Source: Bradyrhizobium sp. CCH5-F6 (lineage in GTDB: Bacteria; Pseudomonadota; Alphaproteobacteria; Rhizobiales; Xanthobacteraceae). From it: a stretch of 64,000 bases of DNA. The stretch is from positions 197,947 to 261,946 of the forward strand of contig NZ_LSIC01000121.1 in assembly GCF_001556045.1 (NCBI RefSeq), written 5' to 3'. Made by a program: the position numbers and the translations under genes. Shown here piece by piece: positions 47,785-55,970 of the stretch. Below the pieces are notes generated by a model. It was not told the origin of the DNA, searched no databases, and was given only the letters and a program-made list of their open reading frames with translations. Position 1 is the first letter of the stretch. Each line of letters opens with the position of its first letter.

Positions 47785-47961
47785 GCTGGGGAACGGGCGA
47801 TATCGGCTTCAGTGACGACAACACAGGACCGTCCTTGCGGATGGACCTGCGCCGGGCCGCGTGCGTACCTTTTCCGAGGCCGCATCCCGGTGCGTGTGTC
47901 AAAGGCGGGAGGCATACCCGCTTTGCCGTGTGGAGAAGTATCCGATATCTTCACCACCAGC
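47785..47961 (-). ncRNA. Y-RNA-like RNA D (divergent body)
   Basis: 177 nt, first in the array. Terminal stem GCTGG/CCAGC, conserved TGGTGAAG, ACTTC and GTTCC. The inner helix is a perfect GATATCGG/CCGATATC, replacing the CTGTTAC helix of the others. The body has a GCGGG/CCCGC stem with loop TATGCCT instead of a canonical T-loop, and no D-arm. A GGCCG-rich hairpin (47751-47772) lies between D and C and could be a processing site. Confidence 0.7.
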
Positions 47962-48030
47962 GTCGGTTGAGCCGCGATGACAGCAGCAAACCGAGTCACA
48001 AAAATTCTATCGCGGCGCTGTCGACGCGCC

Positions 48031-48045
48031 GCATGTTGCGAACCA
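48031..48045 (-). promoter_or_regulatory. Weak sigma-54-like -24/-12 element
   Basis: On the minus strand TGGTTCGCAACATGC has the GG-N10-GC spacing of sigma-54 promoters, 70 bases upstream of RNA D. Only the invariant GG/GC and TGG match well. E. coli rtcBA is sigma-54 dependent, but no RtcR gene is present here, so this is tentative. Confidence 0.2.
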
Positions 48046-48203
48046 TCAGGGTTCGCTCTGCCATCGGTGTCCGGCTCCTCGCCTCGTTCCCTCCGGCAGG
48101 CCCCGCGCGCTTGGGCACGCGCCTCTCCAGCGCGAGCCCCGAGATCCGGGTCTCTCGTTCCGGCGATTGCCGGGATGTTCGACTGGGCCGCGCGGCGGTC
48201 AAC

Positions 48204-48330
48204 AAAAAACCCTCCGGAGCGGCAGGCTCGGGAGGGTCCGTGAGAAGCGGACTATCGATCTTGCGGTCAGGCAAGATCGCTCCCATGAGCCGGGCATGCG
48301 ACATCGAATAGCTCTGAGCTATTCGGTATG
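48204..48330 (-). ncRNA. Candidate small RNA or attenuated leader upstream of the Y-RNA array
   Basis: Three hairpins follow one another on the minus strand. The first is CGAATAGCT-N3-AGCTATTCG (48305-48325). The second is CGATCTTGC-N6-GCAAGATCG (48256-48279). The third is a terminator stem ACCCTCC/GGAGGGT with inner GAGC/GCTC (48209-48237), followed by six Ts. The layout is that of an intergenic sRNA of about 125 nt with its own terminator, or a leader whose terminator attenuates transcription into the array. No convincing peptide is encoded. Confidence 0.6.
48209..48237 (-). terminator. Rho-independent terminator
   Basis: A 7-bp GC-rich outer stem plus 4-bp inner stem, followed on the minus strand by TTTTTT. 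It lies 250 bases upstream of the Y-RNA array. See the sRNA candidate. Confidence 0.75.
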
Positions 48331-48450
48331 CGGGCAATTCTTTCGTAGCGGTACGGCATCGCTCGGTTCATGGTGTCTGTCGCGAACGGAAGTGTTCGCG
48401 AGGTCGCGGGAAATACGCCTGCAACTTGCGGATGTCAAGCGAAGGCACGT

Positions 48451-49143
48451 ATGAAATTTATGGGGTCAGCGAACGACGTGCCAACCTATCTCGGTCTCGA
48501 CGGATTTCGCTTCGGCTGGGTCGCTGCCTGGATCGATGAGCGTGGCGATCATGGCTTTGATTACTCGCCGGGCCTGGCGCGTCTGCTCGGGCTGCCGCAT
48601 GCGCGTGCGATGATCGACATGCCGATCGGTTTGAATCCGAGCGGCTACCGCGCGTGCGATCTGCGTGCACGCGAGCTGATCGGCCCTGCCGTGTTTCTCG
48701 GCGCGCGCCGCGATCTCTGGACGTTCCCGGACATGGCCGCCGCCAATCGCTACTACTGGGAGCACGAAGGCAGGGGCAGGGGCGTATCGGCGCAGCTCTG
48801 GAATATCAGAGACAAGCTCGAGGAGGTCGACGATTTCATGACGCCGGCGCGACAGGCGACGGCGCGGGAAGCTCATCCGGAATTGATCTTCTGGAATCTC
48901 GCGGGCCGGGTCCGGCTTGAACCGAAGACGTCGCTGCGGGGCCGCGAGCAACGTATTGCCCTGCTGAGAGACCGGGGCTTCACCAGGATCGAACGATGGC
49001 TGACGCTTCGTCACGGCACCGGCATCGGCCGCGACGATCTCATCGATGCCTGCGCCTGTGCGACAGCGGCGCGCGACAGCACGCAGCGCGTCGGTGGGGA
49101 TGAGCTCGATCCGCGCGGGCTGCGGATGGAAATCAACTATTGA
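48451..49143 (+). CDS. DUF429 domain protein
   Basis: 230 residues of the DUF429 family, a predicted RNase H-like fold of unknown function. Hallmarks are TYLGLDGFRFGWVAAWID, ARAMIDMPIGLN (the IDxPIG motif), AREAHPELIFWNLAGR (the HPE motif) and the C-terminal GIGRDDLIDACACATAA (DDLIDA). All acidic/His positions of the presumed active site are present. ATG 48451 has GAAGG upstream. Its end overlaps the following minus-strand small gene by 7 bases. Confidence 0.82.
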   Translation: MKFMGSANDVPTYLGLDGFRFGWVAAWIDERGDHGFDYSPGLARLLGLPHARAMIDMPIGLNPSGYRACDLRARELIGPAVFLGARRDLWTFPDMAAANRYYWEHEGRGRGVSAQLWNIRDKLEEVDDFMTPARQATAREAHPELIFWNLAGRVRLEPKTSLRGREQRIALLRDRGFTRIERWLTLRHGTGIGRDDLIDACACATAARDSTQRVGGDELDPRGLRMEINY

Positions 49144-49358
49144 GTTTCCTCCTCGCGGTACCCTCCGTCGCCCGAGCGGCTGCGACGAGCATGGCTCTGC
49201 TCACGATCCTCGGCATCGTCGTCGAGTCTTGCGGCTCTCTTCTCGTACGCCTCGGCCATCGACTGCAAGCGATGCGCGGCTTCAGCATGTGCGAGATCGC
49301 CGGCGACGCGGCGACAGCGTTCAGCATGTTCGAGCAAGGCGCGTTTCTCGATGTTCAT
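49137..49358 (-). CDS. Small hypothetical protein
   Basis: 73 residues: MNIEKRALLEHAERCRRVAGDLAHAEAAHRLQSMAEAYEKRAARL, then a charged tail. It is a highly helical small protein of a type abundant in bradyrhizobia, with unknown function. The upstream in-frame extension to 49511 is unlikely to be translated. Confidence 0.55.
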   Translation of the reverse strand: MNIEKRALLEHAERCRRVAGDLAHAEAAHRLQSMAEAYEKRAARLDDDAEDREQSHARRSRSGDGGYREEETQ

Positions 49359-49516
49359 TCGGAGACAACGCTGTGGAACGACCATCGGTCCCTGTGGGCT
49401 GGTTGAAACGGCGGCTTCGTTTCGGCTTGGGAAAAAGTAGCAATATTTTCGCGTGCGCCCAGGAACATGGCGCATCAGCCGACGTTTAGGCAAAGGACTG
49501 CTGAGGGACAAACGCC

Positions 49517-49663
49517 ATGTACGACGTGTGCCAATTGGCGACCGGGATGCTCGCGATCGCCTTTACGGCCCTGCTGCTGATCACGGGCGAGCGGTTCATC
49601 GAGTATCGACTGCAGCATGAAGCAAGGACCCCGATCATGGCGATAACAACGCTGCCGCCATGA
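49517..49663 (+). CDS. Small single-span membrane protein
   Basis: 48 residues (MYDVCQLATGMLAIAFTALLLITG start), with one hydrophobic helix at about 8-24 and a polar tail. GGGACA lies upstream of ATG 49517. No family is recognised; the coding potential is plausible but short. Confidence 0.4.
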   Translation: MYDVCQLATGMLAIAFTALLLITGERFIEYRLQHEARTPIMAITTLPP

Positions 49664-49751
49664 GCACAGGTCGCCGGGACGAAGTGGACTTGCGCCGCAC
49701 GGCGCCTCGCCTAGATTGAGCACGCCTCAGTCCGTGCAACAAAAGGTCCCG

Positions 49752-50456
49752 ATGTCCGATCTTTCAGCTTTTCCCATCACCAAGCGCTGGCCGGCGAAAC
49801 ACCCCGATCTGCTTCAGCTCTATTCCCTGCCGACGCCGAACGGCGTCAAGGTCTCGATCATGCTTGAGGAGATCGGATTGCCTTACGAAGTTCACCTCGT
49901 GGACTTCGGCAAGGACGATCAGAAGACGCCGGAATTCCTCTCGCTCAATCCGAATGGCAAGATCCCGGCGATCCTCGATCCCAATGGTCCCGGAGGCCGG
50001 CCGCTACCGCTGTTCGAGTCCGGTGCGATCCTGCAGTACCTCGCCGAGAAGACCGGCAAGCTCTTGCCGCGGGATGCTTCGCGCCGCTACCAGACGCTCC
50101 AGTGGCTGCACTTTCAGATGGGTGGTGTCGGGCCGATGTTCGGGCAGGTCGGCTTCTTCCATAAGTTCGCCGGCAAGGATTTCGAGGACAAGCGGCCGCT
50201 GGAGCGCTACGTCAACGAGTCCAGGCGCCTGCTCGGCGTGATGGAGGCGCATCTTTCCGGCCGGCAATGGTTCATGGATGACGACTACACCATCGCCGAC
50301 ATTTCGATGCTCGGCTGGGTGCGCAATCTCATCGGATTCTACGGCGCCGGCGATCTCGTTGAGTTCGGTCAGTTCGCGGCGGTCGGTGCCTGGCTCGAAC
50401 GCGGGCTGGCGCGTCCGGCGGTGCAACGCGGGCTGAACATTCCTGAGCGGTCGTAG
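49752..50456 (+). CDS. Glutathione S-transferase (YghU/Ure2p-like)
   Basis: 234 residues. The N-terminal thioredoxin-like domain is LQLYSLPTPNGVKVSIMLEEIGLPYEVHLVDF, with the cis-Pro region GKIPAILDP and FESGAILQYLAEKTG. A helical C-terminal domain follows (QWLHFQMGGVGPMFGQVGFF, DYTIADISMLGW). TPNG and the MGGVGPMFGQ motif place it with the YghU/YfcG (disulfide-bond reductase) group. The start is ATG 49752. Confidence 0.9.
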   Translation: MSDLSAFPITKRWPAKHPDLLQLYSLPTPNGVKVSIMLEEIGLPYEVHLVDFGKDDQKTPEFLSLNPNGKIPAILDPNGPGGRPLPLFESGAILQYLAEKTGKLLPRDASRRYQTLQWLHFQMGGVGPMFGQVGFFHKFAGKDFEDKRPLERYVNESRRLLGVMEAHLSGRQWFMDDDYTIADISMLGWVRNLIGFYGAGDLVEFGQFAAVGAWLERGLARPAVQRGLNIPERS

Positions 50457-50464
50457 GCTGTTTC

Positions 50465-50836
50465 CTAAAACAGCCGTCCGCCGTTCGGCACGGGCTTGCT
50501 CGGCTGCACCAGCACGACCTTGCCGGCGGCGTCGGGAAAGCCGAGCGTCAACACCTCGGAGACAACAGGGCCGATCTGGCGCGGCGGGAAATTGACGACG
50601 GCAGCGACCTGCTGCCCGACCAGCGTGTCGAGCGGGTGATGCTCGGTGATCTGGGCCGAACTCTTGCGGACGCCGATCGTGGGGCCGAAATCGATCCACA
50701 GCCGAAAGGCCGGCTTGCGCGCTTCGGGAAACGGCTTGGCGTCGACGATGGTGCCGACGCGGATGTCGACCGCGAGGAAGGCATTGAAGTCGATGGTCGG
50801 CGAGGCGGCGGCCGCGGGATCGTGGGTGACGTGCAT
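50465..50836 (-). CDS. csaA: CsaA-type tRNA-binding-domain protein
   Basis: 123-residue OB-fold protein of the Trbp111/CsaA family, which binds structured tRNA or acts as a secretion chaperone. Diagnostic segments are FLAVDIRVGTIVDAKPFPEARKPAFRLWIDFG, QITEHH and the final VLVQPSKPVPNGGRLF. ATG 50836 gives the normal length. It is convergent with the glutathione transferase gene (8 bases apart). Confidence 0.92.
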   Translation of the reverse strand: MHVTHDPAAAASPTIDFNAFLAVDIRVGTIVDAKPFPEARKPAFRLWIDFGPTIGVRKSSAQITEHHPLDTLVGQQVAAVVNFPPRQIGPVVSEVLTLGFPDAAGKVVLVQPSKPVPNGGRLF

Positions 50837-50939
50837 GGTCGTTCCGTCCGGAGGGTGGCGTTGTCGCCGATATTGTCGCGCGAACCGGAGTTTCGTACAA
50901 CGCCGCACCCACTGGCATCAGGCATGCGCGAGGAACGTC

Positions 50940-51299
50940 TTGCCCAACATCATCTACGGCATCAAGAACTGCGACACCATGAAGAAGGCGCGCGCCTGGC
51001 TCGATGCCCATGACGTGCCTTACGCGTTTCACGACTACAAGGCGGCGGGCGTCGAGAAAGACAAGCTCAAGCAGTGGAGCGACAAGGTCGGGTGGGAGAC
51101 GCTGCTCAATCGCGCCGGCACGACCTTCAAGAAGCTCCCCGAGGCCGAAAAGGAAGGCCTTTCCGAGAAGAAGGCGCTGGCCCTGATGCTAGCGCAACCA
51201 TCGATGATCAAGCGGCCGGTGCTGGAGGTTGGCGGCAAGCTGCTGGTCGGCTTCAAGCCGGAGACCTATGCCAAGGAAGTCGGGGCCAAGTCCCGCTAG
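50940..51299 (+). CDS. ArsC/Spx-family protein (YffB-like)
   Basis: 119-residue thioredoxin-fold protein of the ArsC/Spx/YffB group. NIIYGIKNCDTMKKARAWLDAHDVPYAFHDY is the family start, with one active-site Cys. IKRPVLEVGGKLLVGFKPETY is the cis-Pro/C-terminal block. TTG 50940 is taken as the start, with AGGAA 4-5 bases upstream. Its stop overlaps that of the convergent PAS-domain gene. Confidence 0.85.
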   Translation: MPNIIYGIKNCDTMKKARAWLDAHDVPYAFHDYKAAGVEKDKLKQWSDKVGWETLLNRAGTTFKKLPEAEKEGLSEKKALALMLAQPSMIKRPVLEVGGKLLVGFKPETYAKEVGAKSR

Positions 51300-51976
51300 T
51301 TCAGCTCGATGATCTCGGTGGCGACGCTCGGGCCGGAGGGATCGGCGAGCTCGACCACGTCGGCCGCCGCGATACGGCCGGGCGCGCGATGAAACAGCTC
51401 GCGATCGATCACGGTGCGCAGTCTCGGGCGCGGCAGCGCGTCATTTCCGCGCATCAGATTCTTGATCTCGAAGCCGCCGTCCTCGCAGAACGTCTTGATC
51501 GACGCGATGATGTGGCTGACCTTTAGGTCGGTCATGAACGGCAGCAGCAGCCGTTCGTAGGCGACGATGCGGCCGCTCATGTCCTCGACTTCGGCCACGC
51601 TGTAGACGGGCAGCGCGCGTGCCAGGCATTCGTGATAGATCGGCATCACGAACGGGGCTAGCCGCGGCCCGACATAATCATCGAGCAGGACACCCTTGCC
51701 GGTATGTCCATAGGCACGCGAGATGCGCGTGCCTTCGCTTTGGATGGTGAGGCGCGGCGTCGGCGTCGAGAATTCCACCGTGTAGTAGATGAGATCGGAC
51801 AGCTCTTCCTCGAGCCGCGCAGGCTGGTACTCCCAGATTGCCGGTGCGACCTCATGGCGCGCATAGAGCCGCAGCCACGTATTCAGGAGATCACGCTGCC
51901 TGATCGACTTGACGACGGAAGGCGCGGCGCTTGCGAAATCCAAAACAATATTCCCCACGTAGAAACCCCCGCGCAT
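51296..51976 (-). CDS. PAS-domain protein (PAS_5/PF07310-like)
   Basis: 226 residues. LLNTWLRLYARHEVAPAIWEYQPARLEEELSDLIYYTVE, TRISRAYGHTGKGVLLDDYVGPRLAPFVMPIYHECLARALPVYSV and ERLLLPFMTDLK resemble alphaproteobacterial PAS_5 proteins of unknown signal. ATG 51976 gives a compact protein; the longer upstream frame has no family features. A diffusible cue or polarity function is possible but unproven. Confidence 0.65.
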   Translation of the reverse strand: MRGGFYVGNIVLDFASAAPSVVKSIRQRDLLNTWLRLYARHEVAPAIWEYQPARLEEELSDLIYYTVEFSTPTPRLTIQSEGTRISRAYGHTGKGVLLDDYVGPRLAPFVMPIYHECLARALPVYSVAEVEDMSGRIVAYERLLLPFMTDLKVSHIIASIKTFCEDGGFEIKNLMRGNDALPRPRLRTVIDRELFHRAPGRIAAADVVELADPSGPSVATEIIELN

Positions 51977-52285
51977 GATCCGGCTCGCAGGAAAATTTTC
52001 TATGAAGGCTGGCGCACCGAACGAAAGACCGTTAACGACGGCTTGATGGCCGGTGCCTTGCGAACCGGGAGGCCGGGCAGGCACGACATCAAAACGCGTC
52101 CGACGAAGGGAGCATTTGTATCCCAGCCGGAGGCCTGACCTGCTCAGCTTTCCGCCTTGCCTAACCCCCGTCACCTCCGGCATATTCCGCGCCCGGAGGC
52201 GGCGTCCAGGGTGGGCTCCAAGGCCTCCGGACAGCCGAAGCAACAAGGACAGCCACGCGCCTTGCGCGGGCAGGGGGAAATCTGT

Positions 52286-53041
52286 TTGGCCGATGAGTTC
52301 ATTCTCGAAACGGAAGGCTTGACCAAGGAGTTCGCGGGCTTCTTCGCCGTCCGCGACGTTGCGCTCAAGGTTCGCCGTGGGAGCATTCACGCGTTGATCG
52401 GCCCGAACGGGGCCGGCAAGACGACCTGCTTCAATCTTCTGACCAAGTTCCTGAAACCGTCAGCCGGAAAGATCCTGTACAGGGGACAGGACATCACGGC
52501 GATGGCGCCGGCGGACGTCGCCCGCATGGGCCTTGTGCGCTCCTTCCAGATTTCGGCGGTGTTTCCGCATCTCACCGCGCTGGAGAACGTCCGCGTGGCG
52601 CTTCAGCGCCAGCACGGCTCTTCGTTCGACTTCTGGCGCTCCAAGTCCGTGCTCAACCGCTTCAACGATCGCGCCCGCGAGCTGCTCAATGACGTCGGCC
52701 TCAGCGAGTTTGCGAACACGCCCGCGGTCGAGATGCCCTATGGGCGCAAGCGTGCACTTGAGATCGCAACCACGCTCGCACTCGACCCGGAGATGATGCT
52801 GCTCGACGAGCCGATGGCCGGAATGGGCCACGAGGACATCGACAAGATCGCGGCGCTGATCAAGCGCATCTCGGCGAAATACACCATCCTGATGGTCGAG
52901 CATAATCTGAGCGTGGTGGCCAATCTCTCCGACATCATCACCGTGCTGACGCGCGGGCAGGTGCTCGCGCAGGGCCATTACTCCGAGCTCACCAAGGACG
53001 AGCGCGTCAAGGAAGCCTATCTGGGAGCCGGTCATGCCTGA
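52286..53041 (+). CDS. livG: Branched-chain amino-acid-type ABC transporter ATPase
   Basis: 251 residues. Walker A is GPNGAGKTT, the LivG-type Q-loop FQISAVFPHLTALENVRVAL is clear, and Walker B is MMLLDEPMAGMG with the family AGMG ending. MVEHNLSVVANLSD and the LivG C-terminus KDERVKEAYLG follow. The signature region is atypical (VEMPYGRKRALEIATTLA instead of LSYGxQR). The TTG at 52286 after AGGGGGAAA is preferred over the upstream in-frame ATG. It overlaps livF by 8 bases. Confidence 0.9.
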   Translation: MADEFILETEGLTKEFAGFFAVRDVALKVRRGSIHALIGPNGAGKTTCFNLLTKFLKPSAGKILYRGQDITAMAPADVARMGLVRSFQISAVFPHLTALENVRVALQRQHGSSFDFWRSKSVLNRFNDRARELLNDVGLSEFANTPAVEMPYGRKRALEIATTLALDPEMMLLDEPMAGMGHEDIDKIAALIKRISAKYTILMVEHNLSVVANLSDIITVLTRGQVLAQGHYSELTKDERVKEAYLGAGHA

Positions 53042-53780
53042 CACTGCGATCGCCGAGGCTCCGGCCATGGCCGCGACCGGCGGAAACATCCTTCAAGTCC
53101 GCAACCTCGAAGCATGGTACGGCGAGTCCCACATCCTGCACGGGATCAACTTCGACGTGAATGCCGGCGAGGTCGTCACCTTGCTCGGGCGCAACGGCGC
53201 CGGCAAGACCACCACGCTGAAGTCGATCATGGGCATCATCGGCAAGCGTACCGGCTCCGTGAAGTTCAACAATCAGGAGATCATCCGCGCGACCTCCGAC
53301 AGGATCGCGCGCATGGGCATAGCCTTCTGCCCGGAGGAGCGGGGCATATTCGCCAGTCTCGACGTGCGCGAGAACCTGATGCTGCCGCCGGTGGTCCGCG
53401 AAGGCGGACTGCCGCTCGATCAGATCTTCGAGCTGTTTCCGAACCTGAAGGAGCGGCTCAACAGCCAGGGCACCAAGCTGTCGGGCGGCGAGCAGCAGAT
53501 GCTCGCGATCGCGCGTATCCTGCGCACCGGCGCGAGCTTCCTGATGCTGGACGAGCCGACCGAGGGCCTTGCTCCGGTCATCATCCAGCAGATCGGCCAC
53601 ACCATTGCGCGGCTCAAGAAGGAAGGCTTCACGATCCTGCTGGTCGAGCAGAACTTCCGCTTCGCATCGACCGTCGCCGACCGGTATTACGTGGTCGAGC
53701 ACGGCAAGATCATCGACGGGTTCTCCAATTCGGAGCTTGCCGCCAACATGGACAAGCTCCACACCTATCTCGGTGTCTAA
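53034..53780 (+). CDS. livF: Branched-chain amino-acid-type ABC transporter ATPase
   Basis: 248 residues, the second ATPase. It shows LEAWYGESHILHGINFDV, Walker A GRNGAGKTT, the LivF motif ERGIFASLDVRENL, LSGGEQQMLAIAR as signature and LMLDEPTEGLAPVII as Walker B. It starts at ATG 53034 inside the livG end and is followed after 40 bases by the binding-protein gene. Confidence 0.94.
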   Translation: MPDTAIAEAPAMAATGGNILQVRNLEAWYGESHILHGINFDVNAGEVVTLLGRNGAGKTTTLKSIMGIIGKRTGSVKFNNQEIIRATSDRIARMGIAFCPEERGIFASLDVRENLMLPPVVREGGLPLDQIFELFPNLKERLNSQGTKLSGGEQQMLAIARILRTGASFLMLDEPTEGLAPVIIQQIGHTIARLKKEGFTILLVEQNFRFASTVADRYYVVEHGKIIDGFSNSELAANMDKLHTYLGV

Positions 53781-53820
53781 CGCCTCGACGCATTCAATAG
53801 TGGATTTCCCGGAGGGAATT

Positions 53821-55038
53821 ATGAAACAGCGTTTTTCTGCACTTCTTCTCGGCATGGCGTTGGGATTCGTCGCGAGCGGCGCGTCGGCACAGGACAAGAC
53901 CGTCAAGGTCGGCGTGCTGACCGATAATTCCGGTCTCTATTCCGACCTCGGTGGTGCGGGCTCCACGCTGGCCGCTCAGATGGCGATCGAGGATTCCGGA
54001 CTTGCCGCGAAGGGCTGGAAGATCGACTTGGTCTCCGCCGACCATCAGAACAAGCCCGATATCGCCACCACCATCGCGCGCCAATGGATCGACGTCGACA
54101 AGGTCGATATCTTCATGGACGTGCTGAACTCCGGTGTCGCGCTCGCGGTCAACAATGTCGTCAAGGAGAAGAATTCGATCCTGATCGACACGGGTGCGGC
54201 GACCTCGGATCTGACGAACGCCCAGTGTTCGCCGAACACGATCCATTGGGTCTATGACACCTACATGCTGGCCAACAGCACCGGTCAGGCGCTGGTGAAG
54301 GCCGGCGGCGATACCTGGTACTTCCTCACGGCCGACTACGCGTTCGGCGCGGCGCTGGAGCGCGACACCACGGCGGTGGTGCAAAAGGCGGGCGGCAAGG
54401 TGCTCGGCAGCGTCAAGCACCCGCTCAATTCCTCGGACTTCTCCTCGTTCCTTTTGCAGGCGCAGGCATCGAAGGCGAAGATTGTCGGCCTTGCGAATGC
54501 CGGCGGCGATACCACCAATTCGATCAAGCAGGCCGCCGAGTTCGGCATCGTTGCCGGCGGACAGAAGCTTGCCGGACTGCTCTTGTTCATCACCGACGTT
54601 CATTCGCTCGGCCTCAACGTGGCGCAAGGGCTCAATTTCACCGAGACCTTCTACTGGGATCTCAACGACGGAACGCGTGCCTTCGCCAAGCGCTTCTCCG
54701 AGCGGATGAAGAACAAGGCGATGCCTTCGATGGTGCAGGCCGGTGTCTATTCGGGACTGATCCATTACTTCAAGGCGCTGGAGGCGATGGGCGGCAATCC
54801 GCATGACGGCGCCAAGGCGGTCGAGAAGATGAAGTCGATGCCGACCGACGATCCGCTGTTCGGTCAGGGCAGTATCCGGGTCGATGGCCGCAAGATTCAC
54901 CCGGCCTACCTGTTCGAGGTCAAGAAGCCCTCGGAGTCGAAGGGGCCGTGGGACTATTACAAGCTGGTGGGCACCGTCCCCGCGGACCAGGCGTTCCGGC
55001 CGCTCTCCGAGAGCGCCTGTCCGCTGGTGAAGAAGTAA
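53821..55038 (+). CDS. Periplasmic substrate-binding protein of the Liv-type ABC transporter
   Basis: 405 residues with signal peptide MKQRFSALLLGMALGFVASGASA. The type I periplasmic-binding fold follows (VKVGVLTDNSGLYSDLGGAGSTLAAQMAIED, NKPDIATTIARQW, WYFLTADYAFG). Ligand-specific residues suggest an amide, urea or aromatic/polyol-type HAAT member as readily as leucine/isoleucine/valine. Strong GGAGG precedes ATG 53821. The permease genes follow. Confidence 0.92.
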   Translation: MKQRFSALLLGMALGFVASGASAQDKTVKVGVLTDNSGLYSDLGGAGSTLAAQMAIEDSGLAAKGWKIDLVSADHQNKPDIATTIARQWIDVDKVDIFMDVLNSGVALAVNNVVKEKNSILIDTGAATSDLTNAQCSPNTIHWVYDTYMLANSTGQALVKAGGDTWYFLTADYAFGAALERDTTAVVQKAGGKVLGSVKHPLNSSDFSSFLLQAQASKAKIVGLANAGGDTTNSIKQAAEFGIVAGGQKLAGLLLFITDVHSLGLNVAQGLNFTETFYWDLNDGTRAFAKRFSERMKNKAMPSMVQAGVYSGLIHYFKALEAMGGNPHDGAKAVEKMKSMPTDDPLFGQGSIRVDGRKIHPAYLFEVKKPSESKGPWDYYKLVGTVPADQAFRPLSESACPLVKK

Positions 55039-55105
55039 CTCTCGTGGCCCGCCGCGCGGTCGTGCCGCAGGCGGGCTTTCATTCTGGTGGCGGAAGCTAA
55101 TCTCG

Positions 55106-55969
55106 ATGCAGGCTCTATACGCTCAACTACTGGTGGGACTGATCAACGGCTCGTTCTACGCGCTGCTCAGTCTCGGGCTTGCCGTGATCTTCGGCATGCT
55201 CAACATCATCAACTTCGCCCATGGCGCGCTCTACATGATGGGCGCCTTCGTCGCCTACTTCCTGTTGAACCTCGGCGGCATCAATTACTGGTGGGCGCTG
55301 TTGCTGGCGCCGATCATCGTCGGCATCTTCGGCATGATCCTGGAACGGACCATGCTGCAATGGCTGACCGGGCTCGATCACCTCTATGGCCTGCTCCTGA
55401 CCTTCGGCATCGCGCTGATCGTGCAGGGCGTGTTCCAGAACTATTTCGGCTCCTCCGGCCTGCCTTACGCCATTCCGGATCAGCTCAAGGGCGGCATGAA
55501 TCTCGGATTCATGTTCCTGCCGATTTATCGCGGCTGGGTCGTCGTGTTTTCCCTCGTCGTATGCTTGGCGACCTGGTTCCTGATCGAGAAGACGCAACTC
55601 GGCGCCTATCTGCGCGCCGCCACCGAAAATCCGACACTGGTGCGCGCCTTCGGCATCAACGTGCCGCGCATGATCACGCTGACCTACGGTCTCGGCGTCG
55701 GCCTTGCCGCGCTCGCCGGCGTGCTCTCGGCGCCGATCAACCAGGTGCGGCCGCTGATGGGCGCCGACCTCATCATCGTGGTGTTCGCGGTGGTCGTGAT
55801 CGGCGGCATGGGTTCGATCATGGGCTCCATCATCACCGGCTTTGCGCTCGGTGTGATCGAGGGCCTGACTAAATATTTCTACCCCGAGGCCTCCAACACC
55901 GTCGTGTTCGTGCTGATGGTGCTGGTCCTCCTGGTGAAGCCAACGGGACTGACGGGAAGGGCGGCCTGA
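55106..55969 (+). CDS. livH: Branched-chain amino-acid-type ABC transporter permease
   Basis: 287 residues, about eight membrane helices. LLVGLINGSFYALLSLGLAVIFGMLNIINFAHGALYMMGAF and EAA-like RAATENPTLVRAFGINV, GLAALAGVLSAPINQV are LivH hallmarks. It ends two bases before livM. Confidence 0.95.
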   Translation: MQALYAQLLVGLINGSFYALLSLGLAVIFGMLNIINFAHGALYMMGAFVAYFLLNLGGINYWWALLLAPIIVGIFGMILERTMLQWLTGLDHLYGLLLTFGIALIVQGVFQNYFGSSGLPYAIPDQLKGGMNLGFMFLPIYRGWVVVFSLVVCLATWFLIEKTQLGAYLRAATENPTLVRAFGINVPRMITLTYGLGVGLAALAGVLSAPINQVRPLMGADLIIVVFAVVVIGGMGSIMGSIITGFALGVIEGLTKYFYPEASNTVVFVLMVLVLLVKPTGLTGRAA

Positions 55970-55970
55970 G

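Noticed and set aside
47447..47815. Short open frames across the RNA array
   Set aside because: They run through structured RNA elements, lack ribosome-binding sites and family features, and arise from the low stop frequency of GC-rich DNA.
47312..47961. tRNA genes on the minus strand
   Set aside because: T- and D-arm sequences are present but in the order T, acceptor, D, and no anticodon arm follows. The elements belong to Y-RNA-like units with conserved Ro-stem strands, not to tRNAs.
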